A stretch of 26,388 nucleotides of DNA from contig JBCBVA010000046.1 in the NCBI GenBank assembly GCA_039817825.1, positions 1-26,388 of the forward strand. The letters are read 5' to 3'. The notes below the pieces were generated by a model that worked only from the letters and a program-made list of their open reading frames with translations, was not told the origin of the DNA and did not search any database. The translations under genes were made by a program, and so were the position numbers. This DNA is from PCC-7336 sp039817825. GTDB lineage: Bacteria; Cyanobacteriota; Cyanobacteriia; Thermostichales; PCC-7336. This document shows positions 22,188 to 26,388 of the stretch, piece after piece (the stretch's first letter is position 1; each line of letters opens with the position of its first letter).

Positions 22188-23261
22188 GTGCGCATTGCCG
22201 TTGACGCCATGGGAGGCGATTACGCCCCTGCGGAAATTGTGAAAGGAGCCCTGTTGGCTCGTGAAGAATACGGTGTAGAAATTTTGCTGGTGGGTCGCCC
22301 TGACTCCATCCGCCCCCACCTGCCCCAGTCGCTACCGCGCGGTATCGAAATTATTGAGGCAGAAGACGAAATTGGTATGAGCGAAGAGCCTGCTGTGGCT
22401 ATTCGCCGCAAGCGGAAGGCATCCATTCGCATCACCATGGATATGGTGCGTAAGGGTCGAGCCGATGCTGCTGTTGCTGCTGGCAATACCGGTGCGGCGA
22501 TGGCTGCAGCTTTGCTTCGATTAGGACGCATTCCTGGTATCGATCGTCCGGCGATCGCCGCTTTGATGCCCACATTACTGCAGAAGCCGGTCATGCTGCT
22601 GGACGTGGGGGCCAACGTAGATGCCAAGCCAAAGTATTTGGAACATTTCGCCATCATGGGCTCCATCTACAGCCAGTACGTGCTGGGGGTGAAGCAGCCG
22701 CGAGTAGGGTTGCTCAATATTGGTGAAGAGTCCAGTAAGGGCAACGACCAGGTGATTACTGCATACCAGCATTTGTCGAGTGTGAGCCACATCAATTTTG
22801 CGGGTAACGCCGAAGGTCGCGATGTGTTGACGGGCGACTTTGATGTGGTGGTGTGTGATGGGTTTGTCGGTAACATCCTGCTGAAGTTTGCGGAAAGTGT
22901 GGGTATGGTGGCTACCCAAATTTTGCGGGAAGAGCTGCCGAGAGGTTGGCACGGCAAGCTGGGGGCGACAATTTTGAGGCCCAACCTGAAGAGTGTGAAG
23001 CGGCGCATGGACTATGCCGAGTATGGTGGCGGGTTGTTGTTAGGGGTGAATGGCGTTTGCATCATTACCCACGGCAGCTCGAAAGCGCCGATGGTGTCGA
23101 ATGCCATTCGTCTAGCCAAAGAAGCGGCGGAAGCGGATGTGATCGAACGAGTGCATACCGAGGTGATTGCGGCGCAAGAAGACATCGATCGCAGCGAAGG
23201 AAAAAAAAAATTGACGTCCCTGGAGCCGCTTGCGTCTGCTCAGGCCTCTGATGTCTCTTGA
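22188..23261 (+). CDS. plsX: Phosphate acyltransferase PlsX
   Basis: PlsX converts acyl-ACP and phosphate to acyl-phosphate, the donor for the first step of phospholipid synthesis by PlsY. The start MRIAVDAMGGDYAPAEIVKG is diagnostic, and the GTG at 22188 has GAGG nine bases upstream. Further signatures are AVAAGNTGAAMAAAL, VMLLDVGANVDAKPKYL, GLLNIGEESSKGN, VVCDGFVGNILLK and the late YGGGLLLGVNGVCIITHGSS. The length of 357 residues is standard. Near the C terminus a run of ten A (23201-23210) encodes GKKKL and is a possible slippage site. fabH follows after 99 bases; the plsX-fabH pair is a common bacterial fatty acid and phospholipid cluster. Confidence 0.97.
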   Translation: MRIAVDAMGGDYAPAEIVKGALLAREEYGVEILLVGRPDSIRPHLPQSLPRGIEIIEAEDEIGMSEEPAVAIRRKRKASIRITMDMVRKGRADAAVAAGNTGAAMAAALLRLGRIPGIDRPAIAALMPTLLQKPVMLLDVGANVDAKPKYLEHFAIMGSIYSQYVLGVKQPRVGLLNIGEESSKGNDQVITAYQHLSSVSHINFAGNAEGRDVLTGDFDVVVCDGFVGNILLKFAESVGMVATQILREELPRGWHGKLGATILRPNLKSVKRRMDYAEYGGGLLLGVNGVCIITHGSSKAPMVSNAIRLAKEAAEADVIERVHTEVIAAQEDIDRSEGKKKLTSLEPLASAQASDVS

Positions 23262-23360
23262 TGATTGTCTTGTCAGACTCTTCTTGCGAGGATTCTCGCG
23301 ATTGTATTGAAGACTTACTTGCTCATTGCTAGTGCTGCTCATCTGTAACTACGAACCACT

Positions 23361-24386
23361 GTGACTGTCGATTCTCCTGCATCCAATTCTCTTCATTCCG
23401 TTCAACTGGTTAGTGTGGCGACGGCTGTTCCGGAAACGGTTCTGACGAATGATGAGCTGGGACAAATTGTCGATACGTCTGATGAGTGGATCCGTCCTCG
23501 CACAGGGATTCGCGAACGTCGAATTTTGGAGCCGAGTCGCACCTTAGTGGATTTAGGTGCAGAGGCTGGTCGACTGGCGATCGAGCGGGCTGGACTACAG
23601 CCGATGGATATTGACCTAATCGTGTTGGCGACGTCTACCAGCAGCGAACGATTTGGGGCGGCTGGTGCGATTCAGGGAGCGTTGGGGGCTAGGCGGGCGG
23701 TGGCGTTTGACCTGACGGCGGCTTGCACTGGGTTTGTGTATGCGGTGGCGACAGCGGCACAGTTTTTGCAGACGGGGGTATATCGACGAGCGCTTGTGGT
23801 GGCGGCAGATGTGCTGTCACGGACGGTGGATTGGAGCGATCGCCGCACCTGCGTTCTGTTTGGTGATGGTGCTGGAGCCGTGGTGTTAGAGGCGGGCTCG
23901 ACTCAGGGATTGCTGGGGATGGAGCTGCGATCGGATGGGACGGGGAGCGAGCTGCTGACGTTAGAGAATAAGGCGGAATCGGTTCCACTGACGGATTCAA
24001 TTGCGGTGGGGCAGTACCGCAATCAGTTCATCGCCATGAATGGGCGCGAGGTGTATAAGTTTGCGGTGCGGGAAGTGCCAGAGGTGGTGGAGAAGACACT
24101 GTTTCGGGCGGGGCTGGATGCGGCGGATGTGGATGGATATTTTATGCATCAGGCGAATCAGCGGATTTTGGATGCGATCGCCAAGCGCCTGAAGGTAGAC
24201 AATGACCGGTTTGCGAGCATTCTCGATCGCTATGGAAATACGTCTGCGGCGTCGATTCCATTGGCACTGGCGGATTGGGTGGAGTCTGGCAAGTTGAAGA
24301 CCGGACAGACGGCGTTGGCGGCTGGGTTTGGTGCGGGATTGACTTGGGGGGCGATCGCGTTTAGGTGGGGACGATTGGACGGTTAG
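23361..24386 (+). CDS. fabH: 3-oxoacyl-ACP synthase III (FabH)
   Basis: FabH condenses acetyl-CoA with malonyl-ACP to begin fatty acid synthesis. The catalytic triad is visible: Cys122 (TAACTGFVYA), His263 (FMHQANQRIL) and Asn293 (YGNTSAASIP). The start segment VSVATAVPETVLTNDEL and the SDEWIRPRTGIRERRI motif are typical. The length is 341 residues. The GTG at 23361 is chosen as the earliest start; no strong ribosome binding site is seen, so the first few residues are uncertain. The stop overlaps the stop of the convergent gene at 24383 by four bases. It is paired with plsX on the same strand. Confidence 0.96.
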   Translation: MTVDSPASNSLHSVQLVSVATAVPETVLTNDELGQIVDTSDEWIRPRTGIRERRILEPSRTLVDLGAEAGRLAIERAGLQPMDIDLIVLATSTSSERFGAAGAIQGALGARRAVAFDLTAACTGFVYAVATAAQFLQTGVYRRALVVAADVLSRTVDWSDRRTCVLFGDGAGAVVLEAGSTQGLLGMELRSDGTGSELLTLENKAESVPLTDSIAVGQYRNQFIAMNGREVYKFAVREVPEVVEKTLFRAGLDAADVDGYFMHQANQRILDAIAKRLKVDNDRFASILDRYGNTSAASIPLALADWVESGKLKTGQTALAAGFGAGLTWGAIAFRWGRLDG

Positions 24387-24910
24387 GCTTTCTGATTGTT
24401 GTCAAACAATTGAATGATTTGTCTATGCTTGTCTAGGGTAAGGAATGTTTCTATGCCCTGGTAGATGATTGTGACCTGGCCTCCATAGATATCATCGATC
24501 GCCAATACTTTTGTTTGTTCCACCTCCTCGAATTCATGATAAGCAATCGCTCGGCAGTCCCCTCCGACGTCGGCATACCTGGCTGTGCTGATTTGTTCGA
24601 CCTCACACAATCGAATAAAGAGGTAAGGCCAGTTGTCTACATAGGAGGGAGATGGGATGTGTTGTTTGAGCCGATCTGGTAGCCAGACCGCATCCATCCG
24701 AATGGCTAACGTCACTGTCTGCGCAAAGGCGACATCGTAAAAGATTCCGATCCAGAAAGAATCATGTAGGGTGTACTGGTCATTGAATTGCTTGAAATTT
24801 GCTTCTACTCCTTGCTCCCAGGGCAGGGCATCCTCCACTAGTTCTCGATAAAGCCAGTCGGGATGCTCCCACCAGTTATCTGAGCATTGTCTGTTTTCCA
24901 TGCCATTCAT
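24383..24910 (-). CDS. Unrecognised soluble protein
   Basis: The 175-residue protein is acidic and rich in aromatic residues. Near the start is DNWWEHPDWLYRELVEDALPWEQGV, then segments such as FWIGIFYDVAFAQTVTLAI, YVDNWPYLFIRLCEVEQI and a C-terminal VTIIYQGIETFLTLDKHRQI. No membrane helix or catalytic motif was seen. The predicted mix of strands and acidic surface recalls immunity or partner proteins, but this is not evidence for a toxin system. It starts 13 bases after the rtcB stop on the same strand, so it may be co-transcribed with rtcB. Convergent with fabH. Confidence 0.7.
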   Translation of the reverse strand: MNGMENRQCSDNWWEHPDWLYRELVEDALPWEQGVEANFKQFNDQYTLHDSFWIGIFYDVAFAQTVTLAIRMDAVWLPDRLKQHIPSPSYVDNWPYLFIRLCEVEQISTARYADVGGDCRAIAYHEFEEVEQTKVLAIDDIYGGQVTIIYQGIETFLTLDKHRQIIQLFDNNQKA

Positions 24911-24923
24911 ATGTGCCCAGGAC

Positions 24924-26105
24924 TTACCCCTTCACGCACACCACCTGTTTGAGAGTAGCCACAACTTCTACCAAGTCGGCTTGGCTGTCCATCACTTCCT
25001 CAATCGGCTTGTAAGCACCTGGAATTTCGTCCAAAATCCCTTTGTCTTTACGGCATTCGACACCGGCGGTTTGCTCGATTAGATCGTCGAGGGTGTAGGC
25101 TTTCTTCGCTTTGGTGCGGGACATGCGGCGTCCGGCTCCGTGGCTGCACGAGCAGTAGCTGGCGTGGTTACCTTTGCCTTTGACGATGTAGGACTTGGTG
25201 CCCATCGAGCCGGGGATGATGCCGTAGTCGGTGGTGCGGGCGCGGACGGCTCCCTTGCGGGTGACGTAGACGTCTTCGCCGAAGTGGGTTTCTTGTTCGG
25301 CGTAGTTGTGGTGGCAGTTGACGGCTAGTAGGGGCTTGGTGGGTTTGCCTCCGGCTAGGTGCTTCTCGACGATGTGCTTGAAGCGGGCCATCATGACGTC
25401 GCGGTTGAAGCGGGCGTAGTCTTGCGCCCATTGCAGGTCGTGCCAGTAGGCGGCGAACTCGGGGGTGCCTTTGACGAAGTGGGCCAGGTCGGGGTCTGGG
25501 AGGGTTTCGTCAGCTAGTTTTGCGAGTCCTTTTGCGGTTTTGATGTGGTTTTGGGCCAGTTTGTTGCCGATGTTGCGGGAGCCGGAGTGCAGCATCAGCC
25601 AGACGGTATTGTCGGTGTCGAGGCAAAGCTCGATGAAGTGGTTGCCACCGCCGAGGGAACCCATTTGGTGCAGGGATTTGGATTCTAGTTTTTGGACGCC
25701 TTTGTGCAGGTTTTTGAACGAGCGCCAACCGTTCCAGTTGTAGGCGTCTTTTTCGACGTCTTTGTTTTGGTTGAAGCCGGTAGGGATGGCGGCTTCGATG
25801 TCTAGGCGAATTTTCTTGAGCTTGCCGTCTAGCATGTCGCCGGTGAATGGGGTTTGAATGGCGCACATGCCACAACCGATATCGACACCAACAGCAGCGG
25901 GAATAATGGAGTCCTTGGTGGCAATGACAGAGCCAACTAGAGCTCCTTTTCCAAGGTGAACGTCTGGCATAAGGGCAACATGTTTGTAGACGAAGGGGAG
26001 GTTGGCGACGTTTTTGGCCATCCGGTATTCGTCAGAGCTAAGCTCGTGATTTGCCCAAGAGTAAACGGGCTTATCTGTCGACAAGTTTAAATCTTTTTTC
26101 GTCAT
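24924..26105 (-). CDS. rtcB: RNA-splicing ligase RtcB
   Basis: RtcB joins RNA 2',3'-cyclic phosphate or 3'-phosphate ends to 5'-OH ends with GTP and Mn(II), repairing or maturing RNAs. The motifs are all visible: ALMPDVHLGKGALVGSV, GVDIGCGMCAI with the metal-binding Cys78, SLGGGNHFIELC, HSGSRNIGNKLA, DYGIIPGSMGTKSYIV, and SHGAGRRMSR with the guanylated His. The ATG at 26105 (MTKKDLNLS) is chosen over an upstream TTG at 26129. The product has 393 residues. An unrecognised protein gene lies 13 bases downstream and a small unknown ORF 30 bases upstream on the same strand. No archease gene, a common RtcB partner, is seen here. Confidence 0.97.
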   Translation of the reverse strand: MTKKDLNLSTDKPVYSWANHELSSDEYRMAKNVANLPFVYKHVALMPDVHLGKGALVGSVIATKDSIIPAAVGVDIGCGMCAIQTPFTGDMLDGKLKKIRLDIEAAIPTGFNQNKDVEKDAYNWNGWRSFKNLHKGVQKLESKSLHQMGSLGGGNHFIELCLDTDNTVWLMLHSGSRNIGNKLAQNHIKTAKGLAKLADETLPDPDLAHFVKGTPEFAAYWHDLQWAQDYARFNRDVMMARFKHIVEKHLAGGKPTKPLLAVNCHHNYAEQETHFGEDVYVTRKGAVRARTTDYGIIPGSMGTKSYIVKGKGNHASYCSCSHGAGRRMSRTKAKKAYTLDDLIEQTAGVECRKDKGILDEIPGAYKPIEEVMDSQADLVEVVATLKQVVCVKG

Positions 26106-26135
26106 TATTAGTCTTCTGATTAGTGGCAAAAGTTC

Positions 26136-26366
26136 TTACTGCCTAAATTGGGAAAAGTCATCAGCCCTGTCTAATATATAGCTCGTGTCTTTTGGACTTA
26201 ATCCCATCTCTGAATAAAATTCTTCTACAAACGAAACACATGAATCTAGAGCCCACTTTGCACAGCCATGTCCCAAGCATCTATCAGGGAAGAAGGGCTT
26301 TGTCCCAAAGACCAAAGGATTTTCTGCAAATCTAGAGTTATCTCCTAGGCTTTGAATACTCTTCAT
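26136..26366 (-). CDS. Small unrecognised protein, possibly the end of a larger gene
   Basis: A frame of 76 residues starts at ATG 26366, but it stays open upstream to the window edge, with no ribosome binding site before the ATG. The gene may therefore begin outside. The visible part includes SLGDNSRFAENPLVFGTKP and FPDRCLGHGCAKWALDSC, with three Cys and a Gly-His-Gly. The C-terminal part is helical and acidic (SFVEEFYSEMGL, DRADDFSQFRQ). No family is recognised. It lies 30 bases upstream of rtcB on the same strand, so co-transcription is likely. Confidence 0.5.
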   Translation of the reverse strand: MKSIQSLGDNSRFAENPLVFGTKPFFPDRCLGHGCAKWALDSCVSFVEEFYSEMGLSPKDTSYILDRADDFSQFRQ

Positions 26367-26388
26367 TGCTTTGCTTATGATTTTGCCT

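Noticed and set aside
25140..25875. Open frames on both strands inside rtcB
   Set aside because: Low-complexity shadows of the GC-rich rtcB frame; the main frame carries all RtcB motifs.
1..26388. HIP1 octamers (GCGATCGC) as a special array
   Set aside because: They are scattered genome-wide in many cyanobacteria, with no regular spacing here, so they are used only as a lineage marker.
1..26388. tRNA, rRNA, CRISPR array or insertion sequence
   Set aside because: No T-loop-like motif in a cloverleaf context, no regularly spaced repeats and no transposase were seen in any spacer.

Overview
The window is chromosomal DNA from a phycobilisome-containing cyanobacterium. Three things show this: allophycocyanin genes apcA-apcB-apcC, the cytochrome b6f peptide gene petN with a plant-type [2Fe-2S] ferredoxin, and dense HIP1 octamers (GCGATCGC) in genes and spacers on both strands. 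I cannot name the species. No rRNA, tRNA, CRISPR array, transposase or phage gene was found.

Layout. 1-1.7 kb: the end of an unrecognised helical-repeat-like protein, convergent with yqeK-like and rsfS genes. 1.7-2.2 kb: a spacer with one candidate 52-residue ORF and the apc promoter. 2.2-3.7 kb: apcABC, with no apcE directly upstream. 4.1-6.8 kb: homoserine dehydrogenase and a convergent dihydroorotase homologue that lacks the zinc ligands, separated by the strongest inverted repeat in the window. 7.0-9.3 kb: a membrane metal-hydrolase-like protein, a ferredoxin/metallo-beta-lactamase fusion and a low-molecular-weight protein tyrosine phosphatase. 9.3-11.2 kb: a metal ABC transporter, whose permease is intact and whose ATPase is split by a frameshift just after Walker A, behind a Fur/Zur-like box. 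11.6-17.0 kb: a 2-oxoglutarate oxygenase, a small membrane protein, a carotenoid cleavage oxygenase, a multi-pass membrane protein and an aldo/keto reductase coupled to an unknown protein. 17.0-18.3 kb: a spacer rich in inverted repeats on either side of a ferredoxin gene. 18.3-21.5 kb: an ECF-type nickel/cobalt importer operon (accessory protein, CbiM, CbiQ, CbiO). 21.5-24.4 kb: petN, a small single-helix membrane protein, plsX and fabH. 24.4-26.4 kb: an unknown protein, an RtcB-type RNA ligase and a partial unknown ORF.

How the genes work together. apcABC builds the phycobilisome core. plsX and fabH form a phospholipid/fatty acid initiation pair. The ECF operon is a complete importer. The yqeK-like gene and rsfS overlap and are probably co-translated. 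The most unusual parts are the frameshifted metal ATPase, the zinc-less dihydroorotase, a dispersed intergenic repeat of about 95 bp, and the structured spacers around the ferredoxin and metal importer genes. I saw no clear multi-gene system that is wholly new; the structured spacers are the best candidates for undescribed RNA or regulatory elements.
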